NCBI GenBank assembly: GCA_038121105.1
Contig: JAYONB010000002.1
Location: forward strand, 248,001 to 312,000
Reading direction: 5' to 3'
Length of the DNA stretch: 64,000 nucleotides
Source: CALJDF01 sp038121105
Lineage (GTDB): Bacteria; Pseudomonadota; Alphaproteobacteria; SHVP01
Made by a program: the position numbers and the translations under genes. Below, piece by piece: positions 43,323 to 53,013 of the stretch; within the stretch, counting starts at the first letter, position 1, and each line of letters begins with the position of its first letter. The notes under the pieces were generated by a model, which did not search any database, was not told where the DNA came from, and saw only the letters and a list, made by a program, of their open reading frames with translations.

Positions 43323-44012
43323 ATGAAGCACCGCGAATTGCGCTACGACATCGACTATTTGACGGCAGATGGCACGAAGCGTGGGCAGGAGCCTTGCACC
43401 GTAACGGTGCACGCCGATGGGCAGAGAACGATTCGGGCGCGTTCGGAGATATTCGACACCGAGATCGTGCGCGATGTCGTCTACACGGTGAATGCGGCAT
43501 TCCGACCCGTCGACTGCTTTATCCGCGTTCGCCAATACGAAGAGGTGATTGGCTCCACGTGGTTTCGTTTTGACGGCACCCGCGCGGAATGCGAAGGATT
43601 TACCGCCAACGAAGGGCGTATTTCGCAGCACTTCGACCTGGATGCGGTACCGCAATCCTTTATTACCCACGCGGTATCGACCGATGTATGGCACTGCGCC
43701 AATATCAAGAAAGACCCTGATCTGGGACGTCAGCTTATCGAGCCCATACCAAGCTGTTCGCCGCTCGCCAATGGCGCCTCGGGTCCAACGCTGGGATTGT
43801 GGCCGATGACGGCCGAATATGTCGGCGTCGAGACGATCGAGCTGCCCGCGGGCACGTTCGAAGCTGAACACGTTCGCTACGTAGAACTCGATGGGTCGTT
43901 GTGGCTAGAAATGTGGTGCACCAACGATGCAGATCGCGTGATGTTGAAGATGCACTATCCGGTTTACGATTCGAGTTACGTTCTGTCGACGCTCGAACGC
44001 AGTCAGCCTTAG
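43323..44012 (+). CDS. Conserved hypothetical protein, beta-rich
   Basis: A 229-residue protein I do not recognise. It is rich in alternating hydrophobic/charged strands ('VRQYEEVIGSTWFRFDGTRA', 'TIELPAGTFEAEHVRYVELD', 'LWLEMWCTNDADRVMLKMHY'), resembling beta-barrel lipid-binding domains such as DUF3108-like proteins, but has no signal peptide. GGGAGG precedes its ATG and it follows the aldolase gene in the same operon, so it probably handles the same compound. Converges with the next gene (4-base overlap). Confidence 0.7.
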   Translation: MKHRELRYDIDYLTADGTKRGQEPCTVTVHADGQRTIRARSEIFDTEIVRDVVYTVNAAFRPVDCFIRVRQYEEVIGSTWFRFDGTRAECEGFTANEGRISQHFDLDAVPQSFITHAVSTDVWHCANIKKDPDLGRQLIEPIPSCSPLANGASGPTLGLWPMTAEYVGVETIELPAGTFEAEHVRYVELDGSLWLEMWCTNDADRVMLKMHYPVYDSSYVLSTLERSQP

Positions 44013-44566
44013 TCGGGACCGGCCAGAAGAACGGCGGCCATCGCGCCCAACGGCAAGGAGGAGGGCGCCGGTCCGGTCTGGACCCGGAGATGCTGGAAGC
44101 GGGGCTCACCACGCAGCGGACGGACAAGCCGCCAACGCTCCGCGGGAGGGGCGTCTGGGACGGGGGTTTCGGCGGTGGTGACGATGACGGTGTCGGCGCG
44201 TGCCATGCCGGCGGCGGCTTCGTTCTCGAACAAATAGACGTGCGCGTTGACCGAAAGGTCGGTTGCTTCAGGTCCCAGGCCCCAAAGGCGTCGCCACTCT
44301 GCGGTGAAATCTTTGACATCCTGCCGTTGCCAGACATCGTTGGCCGCTTCGACGCTGTCCACGCCCATAAAATCGAAATGAGAGAACGGCATCGGAGTCG
44401 CGGCGGCGGTGATCTTCCAGTTGGTGTAGCGGGCAATCCCCGGGACGCCGTTAAAGAACGGATTATCGACTGCCCTCAACCAAGATTCATATTCCTCGGT
44501 GTCGATCCCGGGCCGCGGTGTGTAGCTTAGGAGGATCATGGCCGTGAAGTCTGGCTTGGTCGGCAT
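44009..44566 (-). CDS. Dimeric alpha/beta-barrel-like hypothetical protein
   Basis: A 185-residue protein starting 'MPTKPDFTAMILLSYTPRPG'. The layout (strand, helix 'TEEYESWLRAVDNPFFNGVP', strand, 'HFDFMGVDSVEAANDVWQ') resembles EthD/REDY-type ferredoxin-like barrels, which act as monooxygenases, isomerases or have no known activity. The C-terminal 60 residues are less regular. It is divergent from the cupin gene with only 31 bases between starts. Confidence 0.65.
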   Translation of the reverse strand: MPTKPDFTAMILLSYTPRPGIDTEEYESWLRAVDNPFFNGVPGIARYTNWKITAAATPMPFSHFDFMGVDSVEAANDVWQRQDVKDFTAEWRRLWGLGPEATDLSVNAHVYLFENEAAAGMARADTVIVTTAETPVPDAPPAERWRLVRPLRGEPRFQHLRVQTGPAPSSLPLGAMAAVLLAGPD

Positions 44567-44597
44567 AACGTCATCCAATCGCAAAGAGGAGTGATCA

Positions 44598-45029
44598 ATG
44601 GAGGCTATTAAATGGTCCGGGTTCGGTTTGTACAGTGTTGAAGATTCAGATCTCGACACCGCGCCGGACAAGACCTTTCCGTTTATCGAAGGGTCGCGCT
44701 ATCGCGCGGTGAATACCGGTATTAACGAGCCGTCCACGCAGATCAATTTTGAGGATTTCTATCCGGGTCCCGATATCGTCTGGACGCTCAGCCACGATGA
44801 GGTGCACTACGTCACCAAGGGGCGTGCCGAGATGACCTACCATTTGCCGCCCCTAATGAAAGAGACGGGTACTGTCATCGCTCAGGAGGGGTCGGTCTAT
44901 TTGCTGCCGAGGGGATGCCGCGTTGTTTGGCGGGTGCTGGGCGACGAACCCTTTCGGCATCTATGTATCTGCGTGCCGAATCCGGGCTACCCGAGTGGGC
45001 CGGCGCCGAGTGTCAGTAACCGCGGTTAG
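44598..45029 (+). CDS. Cupin-family protein (EutQ-like)
   Basis: A 143-residue single-domain cupin: 'DIVWTLSHDEVHYVTKGRAE' near residues 60-79 and 'GSVYLLPRGCRVVWRVLGDE' near 96-115, the two cupin motifs. The metal histidines of typical cupins are only partly present (H68 and H72), so metal binding is uncertain. An AAGAGGAG ribosome site precedes the ATG. A terminator follows the stop. Confidence 0.75.
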   Translation: MEAIKWSGFGLYSVEDSDLDTAPDKTFPFIEGSRYRAVNTGINEPSTQINFEDFYPGPDIVWTLSHDEVHYVTKGRAEMTYHLPPLMKETGTVIAQEGSVYLLPRGCRVVWRVLGDEPFRHLCICVPNPGYPSGPAPSVSNRG

Positions 45030-45031
45030 GC

Positions 45032-45061
45032 AAAAAAAGGGGGCGCTCCGAAGAGCGCCCC
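45032..45061. terminator. Intrinsic terminator between convergent cupin and dctP genes
   Basis: GGGGCGCTC (45040-45048) and GAGCGCCCC (45053-45061) form a 9-bp stem with a CGAA tetraloop. In the leftward direction it ends in seven T (A at 45032-45038), terminating the dctQMP operon; the stem can also slow transcription from the cupin side. Confidence 0.9.
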
Positions 45062-45087
45062 ATCCAAGGTCGTAACGAGCGCGGTCT

Positions 45088-46083
45088 TTACGCCGCCTCA
45101 ATCTTGTCCCAGGTGCCCGGACCGAAGACATCGTCGGCGAGCTCTTTGTTGAGCGGCGCCATCTTCTTCTGCGCTGCCGATGCATCAAGCTTGAGGACGG
45201 TGCCTTTACCGTTCAACTCTTCCCATTTTGCGTAGCTCGGACCGAGTTCGTCGGCGACACGTTTAGCGTAGAGTTCCGGCTCCAGCTCATCGAACGTGTT
45301 CTGGACGATGTCCTGATTCTTCTTGCTGAAGGAATCCCAGACCCGCGCGCTGATGTAGAACTTGTCGAGCCCGAGGCCAAAGTCGTTCTGCGCGATGTAC
45401 TTGGTCACCTCGTAGAATTTTTGTGGGATCATCAGCGCTGCCAGCGTCGATGCCCCGTCAACAATGCCCTGCTGCAGCGCGCCGTAGAGCTCGTTGAAAG
45501 CAATGACCGTCGGTTCAGCGCCGAGGTGATTCAGGCCTTTGACCTGACCTTCGATTTGGGATGCGCGGATTTTCATTCCTGCGAGGTCTTCGAAGCCGTC
45601 GATCTTTCTCCGAAGGTAGAGGTTCCACGGACCCGCACGACCGACGCCGAGGAAATGGACCTTGTAGCGTTCGAGCAGAACTTTGGTGGTCTGCTCCTTC
45701 AGGATCCCGTTGGCGACGCGGAAAGCGTGCTCGCTGTCACGGAAGAAGTACGGCGAGTAGAAAATGTCGAACTCGCGCGTGCCGGTGTAGGCGGTGCCGG
45801 TCCCGTCAACGGTCCCGATCGCTGCGCCTTCGAGCATGTCTTTCTCGCCGATACCGAGGTTGCCGGCAAAGACCTCAAAGACAACGTCGCCGTTGGTGCG
45901 TTCTGCAACCGCTTTGAAAAGGTCGACCGCGGCACGAGCCGAAATCGACGACGGCGCTGCGGCGGTGCCGTACTTGAAATCGGCGGCTAGCGCCACGCTG
46001 GGCACACCCATTACTGTGCCGGCTGCGATCACGCCCGCACTGGTCTTGATCGCATCGCGACGGGTAATCATGAAATCTGTCAT
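45088..46083 (-). CDS. dctP: TRAP transporter substrate-binding protein, Tat-exported
   Basis: A 331-residue TRAP SBP with a twin-arginine leader ('MITRRDAIKTSAGVIAAGTV') and likely cleavage after 'SVALA' near residue 33. The conserved Arg region is 'LAGMKIRASQIEGQVKGLNH' near 165-184. It differs clearly from the two binding proteins at 14648-17859. ATG at 46083 follows GGGAGG. It is the last gene of a leftward Q-M-P operon and is followed by an intrinsic terminator. Confidence 0.93.
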   Translation of the reverse strand: MTDFMITRRDAIKTSAGVIAAGTVMGVPSVALAADFKYGTAAAPSSISARAAVDLFKAVAERTNGDVVFEVFAGNLGIGEKDMLEGAAIGTVDGTGTAYTGTREFDIFYSPYFFRDSEHAFRVANGILKEQTTKVLLERYKVHFLGVGRAGPWNLYLRRKIDGFEDLAGMKIRASQIEGQVKGLNHLGAEPTVIAFNELYGALQQGIVDGASTLAALMIPQKFYEVTKYIAQNDFGLGLDKFYISARVWDSFSKKNQDIVQNTFDELEPELYAKRVADELGPSYAKWEELNGKGTVLKLDASAAQKKMAPLNKELADDVFGPGTWDKIEAA

Positions 46084-46103
46084 ATGGAACTCCTCCCTTA
46101 AGT

Positions 46104-46117
46104 GCCGGTTTACCGGC
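46104..46117 (-). other. Small hairpin between dctM and dctP
   Basis: GCCGG (46104-46108) and CCGGC (46113-46117) form a 5-bp stem with a TTTA loop in the 43-base gap between the large permease and the binding-protein gene. It may protect or define a separate dctP transcript; the effect is a guess. Confidence 0.35.
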
Positions 46118-46126
46118 TGTTCTACA

Positions 46127-47425
46127 CTATCTTACAGGAATTACGAGGTCCGCAAGAAATAGCGTGACCTGTGGCACGTAGGTAATGAGGGCCAAAACCC
46201 CCAGCAAGGCTATGAAATACGGGACTGCGTAGCGGAAAATCTCGATGACCCCGACCTTCGCGATGGCTGACAAGACGAATAGGTTGAGCCCGATCGGCGG
46301 CGTGATCATGCCTATCATCAGATTGAGAACCATCACGACGCCGAAATGGACGTCACTGACACCCATCGACGCAAATAGTGGGAACAGGATCGGTGCCAAG
46401 ATCAGCATGATCGGCAGGATTTCCATGAACATCCCGAGGAACAGCATCAGGATGTTCGCCATCAGCAGCAACACGTAGACGTTGTCCGACACCCCGAGCA
46501 TGGCATTGGTCAGGATTACGCCGAGTTTCTCGCGGACGGCCAGGAAGGCGAAAATCTGAGACGTCGCCACCGTGAGCATGATGACCGCCGAGGAAATTGC
46601 CGCGATGCCCGCCGAATCCACGATCTCGCGCCAACCCATATTGCGATAGACAAAGACGCCAAGGATCAACGTGAAGAAGACCGCAATGGCTGCGGCTTCT
46701 GTCGGGGTCGCGATGCCGCCGACGATGCTGCCGACTACAAAGGCCGGCGCAAGCAGCGGCAGAAAAGCGCCGATGAACGATACCCGTTGCTCTTGGAAGG
46801 TTGCCTTTTCTTCGACGGGATAGCCCTTTCGCCGGCTAATCCAGTAGGTCAGCGCGAACATCGTCACAAACATGATGAAGCCCGGTACGACGCCCCCCAT
46901 GAACAGGCGGCCGACCGAGATCTCCATGATCGCGCCGAGCAAGACGAAAGAGATTGATGGCGGAATGATCGGGCCGACCGTCGCAGCCGAGGCGATCACC
47001 GCGCTCGAGAACCCCGTCGGGAAGCCGCGTTCCTTCATGGCCGGGACCAACACCGTTCCGGTGGCGGCCGCATCGGCGAGGGCGGACCCGGAAATGCCGG
47101 ACATGATGAAATTTGCCACGACGCCGACATTGGCCAGGCCACCACGGATATGGCCGACCAGAGCCGAGGCAAAGATGACGATGCGCTGCGTTACGCCGGA
47201 CTTGTTCATCAATTCACCGGCGAAGATGAACAATGGGATTGCGACCAGAATAAACGCGTCGAGCCCGGCCACCATCATCTGGGGGAACAGCTCCATCGGC
47301 GTGCCGAAGGGCTCGAATTGGGAGAGGACAAGATAACCGAAAGCGGCAAAGCCGATGGCCCAGCCAATCTCCATCCCGATCAGCGAGAAAACAAAAAGAA
47401 TGAGCAGCATGCTGACCAGGAGCAT
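46127..47425 (-). CDS. dctM: TRAP transporter large permease (DctM)
   Basis: A 432-residue membrane protein with about 12 helices. Signature parts are 'FILVAIPLFIFAGELMNKSG' and 'SGISGSALADAAATGTVLVPAMK' (the substrate/sodium hairpin region) plus 'GGIATPTEAAAIAVFFTLIL'. Its first base overlaps the last base of dctQ, so they are translated together. It forms a transporter with the adjacent Q and P genes, distinct from the one at 12714-15691. Confidence 0.95.
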   Translation of the reverse strand: MLLVSMLLILFVFSLIGMEIGWAIGFAAFGYLVLSQFEPFGTPMELFPQMMVAGLDAFILVAIPLFIFAGELMNKSGVTQRIVIFASALVGHIRGGLANVGVVANFIMSGISGSALADAAATGTVLVPAMKERGFPTGFSSAVIASAATVGPIIPPSISFVLLGAIMEISVGRLFMGGVVPGFIMFVTMFALTYWISRRKGYPVEEKATFQEQRVSFIGAFLPLLAPAFVVGSIVGGIATPTEAAAIAVFFTLILGVFVYRNMGWREIVDSAGIAAISSAVIMLTVATSQIFAFLAVREKLGVILTNAMLGVSDNVYVLLLMANILMLFLGMFMEILPIMLILAPILFPLFASMGVSDVHFGVVMVLNLMIGMITPPIGLNLFVLSAIAKVGVIEIFRYAVPYFIALLGVLALITYVPQVTLFLADLVIPVR

Positions 47426-47973
47426 CAGTCGCCTCCCGCTTCATTGAGATCGCTGGGCTCACCCGTATAAGTGCCGGCTCGATATTCGAGGTAGCTTTTG
47501 ACCAGCACGCGAAGCTGATAGATCAGCATCAGAGCGCAACCGACCGGCAGCGGGAACCATTTGACCGCTTCCGACCAGCCGGTCGACAACATCGTGCCGC
47601 CCAGGTTGATTTCGATCCATGGCCAGACGTACCAGAGGAGCGAGATCAGCATTGCTAGGACGCAGACGTGCATGAAGACGTCCAGATAGAAGCGGGCCCG
47701 CAAAGGCATCTTTTCGACGAAGAATGTCACCCGGATGTTCTGGCCGCGCCGTGTCGCGACGGCGATGCCGAGATAGGTCATCCACAGAAAGAAGACCCGC
47801 GGCACGTCTTCGGCCCACAGGGGCGCCGCATTGAACAGGTAGCGGGCCAGGACGGTGTACATTACCGACGTGGCGATCGCGATCAGGAGCAAAGAAGAAA
47901 GATAGTAGAGCGTGCGGTCCAGCAGCACGTCGATGCGCGCCAGCGTGGCTCCAAGGCCGCTATTCCCGTTCAT
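47425..47973 (-). CDS. dctQ: TRAP transporter small permease (DctQ)
   Basis: A 182-residue four-helix membrane protein with the DctQ pattern 'TVLARYLFNAAPLWAEDVPR' near residues 41-60 and 'GWSEAVKWFPLPVGCALMLI' near 140. It is the first gene of the leftward Q-M-P operon, divergent from the methyltransferase at 48130. Confidence 0.92.
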   Translation of the reverse strand: MNGNSGLGATLARIDVLLDRTLYYLSSLLLIAIATSVMYTVLARYLFNAAPLWAEDVPRVFFLWMTYLGIAVATRRGQNIRVTFFVEKMPLRARFYLDVFMHVCVLAMLISLLWYVWPWIEINLGGTMLSTGWSEAVKWFPLPVGCALMLIYQLRVLVKSYLEYRAGTYTGEPSDLNEAGGD

Positions 47974-48129
47974 CGTCTCTCCCTGTCTTGGATCGTCTGG
48001 CGCGATCCTCGGGCGCAGATTGGCACACGGTAATACCCGTAGGCAACGATAGGTACGAGTCTTTGACCCCGGGCGGTGTCCCTAGCCTATAATGCGGCAA
48101 CTGCCCCTTGAGACGGAGAGTACGAAGCC

Positions 48130-49302
48130 ATGATGGAGCGACAAGGCAAGCACCCGATGCTGCCGGACAATACCCATGACGAATCGGCGCGGCAGATGTT
48201 CGTGTCCGGCTTAAAGCTCCATCTTGCCAACAACATCTCCGCCAATTTGCGAACGGTCTACGACAAGCAAGTGAAACCAGCGATCAGGCGCGAGTTGGGC
48301 CGCGATCCGGCCAATCGCCATGATGTCCGGAAGACGATGGCGCGTGATACGACCTATCAGGCTTGGAGTTCGCTGCAGCGCACCAGCCAGGAAATGAAAC
48401 AAGACACGCAGAGCGAGATCGCCCTGCGACAGATCGAGACGTTGGCCGATCGAGCCAAACAAGTCCGGCGCAAGGCGCGTAAAGGGTCGCTGCGCACGAA
48501 TCCGAATATCGAGATTCCACGATATGTCTCGGCGGTCAGCATTCACTGCATCCCCGGCGGCTATCACAACGAGCTGATCGACGACGACGTGCTGCCCGGG
48601 GCGGTCTTTGATCCGGGCGTGTTCCTATATTCGATGGGGCGAATGGGGGCGTACAACGAGGATATGGGCGCCACGATCCTTTCCTATCTCCGCCAGAACC
48701 GGCCCGGCTTCTCGCCGAAGCGCATATTGGATATGGGATGCTCGGTCGGGCACAGCACGTTGCCTTATGTCGACGCGTTTCCGGATGCAGAAGTCCATGC
48801 GCTCGATATCGCAGGCCCCTTCGTTCGCTACGCCCATGCCCGAGCGGAATCGATGGGTAAGGCGGTCCATTTTTCGCAGCAAAATGCGGAGGCGACGGAT
48901 TATCCGGACGCTCACTTCGACCTGATTGTGTCGCATATTTTGATGCACGAGACCTCGCACAAAGCCTTGGCCAACATCTTCGCCGAGTGTCACCGCTTGC
49001 TGAAGCCGGGCGGACTGATGATCCACGCCGAGACCCCAACCTTCGAGGGAATGGACCCATATGATCAGTTCATTCTCGACTGGGATACGTACAACAACAA
49101 CGAACCTTTCTGGGGACCTCTGAAAGACCTGGATCTTGTAGCATTTGCGGCAAAGCAAGGCTTCGACAAAGAGAAGTGCTTCACCAAGGTGCAGCCCAGC
49201 GCGGTGGGCGAGGAATTTGCCAAGGGGCGCACAAGCTTGTTTCAGGCCGGCGATTTCGGCGGCGCGGGCGCATGGTTCTTGTTTGGCGCCGAGCGCGCGT
49301 AG
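48130..49302 (+). CDS. SAM-dependent methyltransferase with long N-terminal domain (second copy)
   Basis: A 390-residue protein colinear with the one at 18083-19261. Motif I is 'ILDMGCSVGHSTLPYV', then 'ALDIAGPFVRYAHARA', 'SQQNAEATDYPDAHFDLIVS' and 'HETSHKALANIFAECHRLLK'. The N-terminal ~185 residues again contain 'YQAWSSLQRTSQEMKQDTQS' and 'PRYVSAVSIHCIPGGYHNEL', so the unusual domain is conserved in both. It lies between a TRAP operon and orphan ABC binding proteins. Substrate unknown. Confidence 0.85.
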   Translation: MMERQGKHPMLPDNTHDESARQMFVSGLKLHLANNISANLRTVYDKQVKPAIRRELGRDPANRHDVRKTMARDTTYQAWSSLQRTSQEMKQDTQSEIALRQIETLADRAKQVRRKARKGSLRTNPNIEIPRYVSAVSIHCIPGGYHNELIDDDVLPGAVFDPGVFLYSMGRMGAYNEDMGATILSYLRQNRPGFSPKRILDMGCSVGHSTLPYVDAFPDAEVHALDIAGPFVRYAHARAESMGKAVHFSQQNAEATDYPDAHFDLIVSHILMHETSHKALANIFAECHRLLKPGGLMIHAETPTFEGMDPYDQFILDWDTYNNNEPFWGPLKDLDLVAFAAKQGFDKEKCFTKVQPSAVGEEFAKGRTSLFQAGDFGGAGAWFLFGAERA

Positions 49303-49475
49303 GGCGCAAGCTGGCAAGGCGCAATCTAGACTGGTTCCAGGTCCGGGAGGGGGCGCCGGCAGGCGTGTCTGCTGAACTGTCAACGTCGTTCGCGGCAAGC
49401 TTTCCTTGACGCGCCTCCCAGGGGCGGCGAGAGTCCCTTAAACGATAAATGAACGGACATTGGGGAGGCGCCGTT

Positions 49476-51149
49476 ATGAAATCGGCATTGATGCGTTCGC
49501 TCGCTGCGCTTGGTCTCACGCTTAGTTTTGCCGTTCCAGCTTATTCTGCGGACCTATTGGTCCTTACCGACGATGTGCCCGCCGGGCTTGATTTCGACGG
49601 CCCAACGTCGTCGACCATTCAGTCCTATAGCGGGATCGTGAACCTGCTCGATCCCCTGGTGTATTTCCAACACGGGCAAGTCAACAATGAGGGTGTGCAG
49701 CTGTTGGACTTCCAACAGTTCGAGGGCCGGCTTGCAGAGTCTTGGTCGTTCGACGAGGCCACTCTGACATGGACGTTGAACCTACGTCGTGGGGTCAAAG
49801 GTTGCGATGGCCAGACGTTTGACGCCGACGACGTGATCTACACCTACGCGCGGGCCAAGACCGTATCCGGCGCCGCGCCGATCGGCTGGTTCCTTGCGAG
49901 CGTGTCGTCAATCGACGGGTTCACACCTGCGGTTTTCGGTGGTGGCGATGCTCAGAAACTCGGCGACGAGGTGAAGAAGGTCGACGACTACACGGTCACT
50001 ATTCGTCAGTCCGCGCCCAATCAGCTGTTTCTGCCCGTCCTGACTATTTTTGCGAGCAATATTCTCGACAAAGAGACGATGGAAGAGAATGCAACCGCAG
50101 AGGATAAGTGGAGCCACACCTATAACAACAACGAGAACGCGCCAGGGTTTGGGCCATGGTGCCTCTCCGAGTGGCGCAAGGGCGAAGAACTCCGCGCTCG
50201 CGCGAACCCTGACTACTACCGGGGTAAAGCCGCGTTCGACAACGTGATTCTTCGCAAAGTGCCGCAGAGCTCGAACAGGGCCGTGATCTTGCGGTCGGGC
50301 CAAGCCCATATCGTCGAGCGGCTGACGCCCAAGGAATACGACAACCTGAAAAGGGCGCGTAACGTCAAAGTGTTGGGTACGTTCGGCAACGAGAACCTAT
50401 TCCTTCATTTGAACTACAAGGTAAAGCCGTTCGATGACGTTCGGGTGCGGCGGGCGATTGCGCACGCCATTCCCTTTGATCGCGTCATTCAAACGGGCTA
50501 CTTCGGACAGGCTCGCAAATGGACTGGTGTGATTCCGTCTAGCTACCCCGGGTTTCACGCGTCGTCCACGCAGTACGAGTACAGCCCAAGCAAAGCCAAG
50601 GCGCTGCTTGCGGAGGCGGGTTACGCGAATGGCCAGGGGCTGGATCAATTCGCGGACTCGTTCAAGATCACTTATCAGTCCGAGCGCGAGTCGGTGCTGG
50701 GTCCGGTTGCAACCGTGCTTCGCTCGGCGTTCGAAGAAGTTGGGATTCCAGTGCAGATGGATCCGATTCCGGCCACTCAATATGGCGACCGCGAATTGGT
50801 GAAAAAGGATCTGCCGCTCGGCCTAACCGACCACGTGAAGCCGATCGGCGTGGACGCGGGCTATGGCGTCCAGCTGTCCTACGTGTCGTCTGAAAAAGGC
50901 GGGATTCTCAATTCGATGAACTACGCCAACGATTTGGTCGACGCGAAATTCTTCGAGATGCTGGTCGAGGGTGACGTATCGAAGCGCAACGCCCTGTTGG
51001 TGGAGATCCAAGACCAACTGATGGCTGATGTCGCGGTGGTGCCGGTTGTCGAGTTCAAGACGAACTGGGCCATCAGCGATCAGGTAAAGGGCGTCACTTG
51101 GCACCCGGACAACTCTATCCACTGGTACGACTATTCACCCGCGAACTAA
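49476..51149 (+). CDS. ABC transporter substrate-binding protein (family 5)
   Basis: A 557-residue periplasmic protein of the peptide/nickel/opine type (SBP_bac_5). A Sec signal peptide of about 24 residues ends 'VPAYSADLLVL'. The first lobe has 'FEGRLAESWSFDEATLTWTL' and 'RRGVKGCDGQTFDADDVIYT', the hallmark region after the signal. ATG at 49476 follows GGGGAGG. No permease or ATPase gene is adjacent. A close paralogue starts 64 bases downstream. Confidence 0.92.
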   Translation: MKSALMRSLAALGLTLSFAVPAYSADLLVLTDDVPAGLDFDGPTSSTIQSYSGIVNLLDPLVYFQHGQVNNEGVQLLDFQQFEGRLAESWSFDEATLTWTLNLRRGVKGCDGQTFDADDVIYTYARAKTVSGAAPIGWFLASVSSIDGFTPAVFGGGDAQKLGDEVKKVDDYTVTIRQSAPNQLFLPVLTIFASNILDKETMEENATAEDKWSHTYNNNENAPGFGPWCLSEWRKGEELRARANPDYYRGKAAFDNVILRKVPQSSNRAVILRSGQAHIVERLTPKEYDNLKRARNVKVLGTFGNENLFLHLNYKVKPFDDVRVRRAIAHAIPFDRVIQTGYFGQARKWTGVIPSSYPGFHASSTQYEYSPSKAKALLAEAGYANGQGLDQFADSFKITYQSERESVLGPVATVLRSAFEEVGIPVQMDPIPATQYGDRELVKKDLPLGLTDHVKPIGVDAGYGVQLSYVSSEKGGILNSMNYANDLVDAKFFEMLVEGDVSKRNALLVEIQDQLMADVAVVPVVEFKTNWAISDQVKGVTWHPDNSIHWYDYSPAN

Positions 51150-51213
51150 TTCGCACTATTTGGCCTCCCATCGCTCGGGTAGGTCGACAATCAAAAGCTA
51201 GGGAGGACCATTC

Positions 51214-52893
51214 ATGAATCGAATTACTGGGCTTATCGGCTCGGCGGCGTTGGCGTTCAGCCTGACCGCAGGATCGGCGTTTGCTGCTGATCTTTTGGTC
51301 TTGGCGGAAGACGTGCCTGCTGGGCTCGACTACGACGGTGCGTCGATCGCCATTCCGGCGACTCAGACCGGCGTCGACAACCTGCTCGAACCGCTCATCT
51401 ACTACAAAGAAAAAGGGATGAACGACGAGGGTGTGATCGTCCACGACTTCACGCAGTTCGAAGGCCGCTTGGCCGAGTCGTGGAGTTACGACGAGGCAAC
51501 GCTGACCTGGACGTTCAACCTGCGTCGCGGCGTCAAAGGATGCAATGGCGCGACGTTCGATGCGGACGACGTGGTCTATACGATGGCCCGGGCGAAATCG
51601 GTTTCGGGTGCGGCCCCGATCGGTTGGTTCCTGTCGAACGTGGGTTCGATCGACAACTTCACCACCGCCGTCTTTGGCGACTCCGATGAAGCCAAGGCCG
51701 CCAAGAAACTTGGCGATGAGGTTCAGAAGGTTGATCAGTACACCGTCAAGATTCGTCAGTCAGCGCCGAACGCTTTGTTCCAGCACGTCCTGACGATTTT
51801 CGGGCTCTACATCTATGACAAGGAAACCATGGAGGCGAACGCCACTGCGGACGACCCATGGAGTCACAAATACAACGATAACGAAAATGCGCCCGGCTTC
51901 GGTGCGTATTGCCTGGATCGTTGGGAAAAAGACAAAGAGTTCGCCGTGTCTGCGAACCCGGACTACTACCGCGGCAAACCCCACTTTGATCGGGTCATCC
52001 TGCGCAAGGTGCCGCAGAGTGGGAACCGGGTAGTCATTCTGCGCTCCGGCCAGGCCGGCCTTATCGAGCGTGTGACGCCGAAGGAATTCAACAGCCTACG
52101 CGGTGTTCGTAACGTGAAGGTTGCTGGGGTTTTGGGGAACGAAAACCTCTTCGTCCACATGAACTTCAAGACACCGCCGTTTGACAACCCGAAGGTCCGT
52201 CAGGCGATTGCATATGCGATTCCTTACGACGCAATTATCCGGGATGCCTATTTCGGTGGTGCTAAAAAGTGGGTGGGGCAGATTCCGACTTCCTACACCG
52301 ACTACCACGAACCCTCGACGACATACGTCGAAGACCTGGACAAGGCGAAAGCACTTCTCACCGAGGCCGGCTATCCGGATGGCAAGGGTCTTGAGGCATT
52401 CGAGGGTGCCTTCAATATGGCTTACGTCACGGAAAAGGAGTCCACCCTCGGGCCAGTTGCCAACCTGATCAAGACCAACCTGGCCAAGATCGGGATCAAC
52501 GTGCAACTCGATCCTTTGCCGCAGACGACCTACGGCGACCGGCAATTGGTCAAAAAGGATCTACCCTTTGCAATCAACGACCAGGAAAAGCCGATTGCGC
52601 CGGATGCAGCGTACGGTCTTCTCTTGTTCTTCGTGTCGCAAGAGAAGGGTGGCCTGAACACCATGGTCAACTACTCCAATCCTCGTGTTGACGAACTGTT
52701 TGCGAGCGCTCTCATAGAGGGTGATGCGGCAAAACGGACGGCTCAACTCGCGGAAGCACAGGAGATTCTTGCCAAGGATGTTGCATGGTTGCCTGTCTTG
52801 GAATGGAAGACCCAGTGGGCTTTCAACGCCAAGATAAAGGGGATCAAGTGGCACGCGGATAACTCAATCCGCTGGTACGACCTGAGCGAATAG
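51214..52893 (+). CDS. ABC transporter substrate-binding protein (family 5), paralogue
   Basis: A 559-residue SBP_bac_5 protein with a signal peptide ending 'GSAFAADLLVLAEDVPAGLD'. It matches its upstream neighbour nearly end to end ('FNLRRGVKGCNGATFDADDV' against 'LNLRRGVKGCDGQTFDADDV'), with a few insertions around residue 165. Both copies keep all recognisable core motifs. GGGAGG precedes the ATG. A probable terminator follows, so the two form a transport unit without translocator genes. Confidence 0.92.
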   Translation: MNRITGLIGSAALAFSLTAGSAFAADLLVLAEDVPAGLDYDGASIAIPATQTGVDNLLEPLIYYKEKGMNDEGVIVHDFTQFEGRLAESWSYDEATLTWTFNLRRGVKGCNGATFDADDVVYTMARAKSVSGAAPIGWFLSNVGSIDNFTTAVFGDSDEAKAAKKLGDEVQKVDQYTVKIRQSAPNALFQHVLTIFGLYIYDKETMEANATADDPWSHKYNDNENAPGFGAYCLDRWEKDKEFAVSANPDYYRGKPHFDRVILRKVPQSGNRVVILRSGQAGLIERVTPKEFNSLRGVRNVKVAGVLGNENLFVHMNFKTPPFDNPKVRQAIAYAIPYDAIIRDAYFGGAKKWVGQIPTSYTDYHEPSTTYVEDLDKAKALLTEAGYPDGKGLEAFEGAFNMAYVTEKESTLGPVANLIKTNLAKIGINVQLDPLPQTTYGDRQLVKKDLPFAINDQEKPIAPDAAYGLLLFFVSQEKGGLNTMVNYSNPRVDELFASALIEGDAAKRTAQLAEAQEILAKDVAWLPVLEWKTQWAFNAKIKGIKWHADNSIRWYDLSE

Positions 52894-52900
52894 ACGGCGT

Positions 52901-52971
52901 TGGCGCCGAGGGCTGCGGTCCTCGGCGCCACTGCGTCAGTCGTGCCCGGCTTCGGCGGGGCCTCTTTTTTT
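52901..52971 (+). terminator. Probable terminator after the ABC binding-protein pair
   Basis: TGGCGCCGAG (52901-52910) and CTCGGCGCCA (52921-52930) form a perfect 10-bp stem with a 10-base loop. A second, imperfect GC-rich stem at about 52943-52963 is followed by seven T (52965-52971). Together they probably stop transcription before the SDR cluster. Confidence 0.65.
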
Positions 52972-53013
52972 GTTTAGCACTGGCAAATATCAGACGACGG
53001 GCAGGAGACGAAC

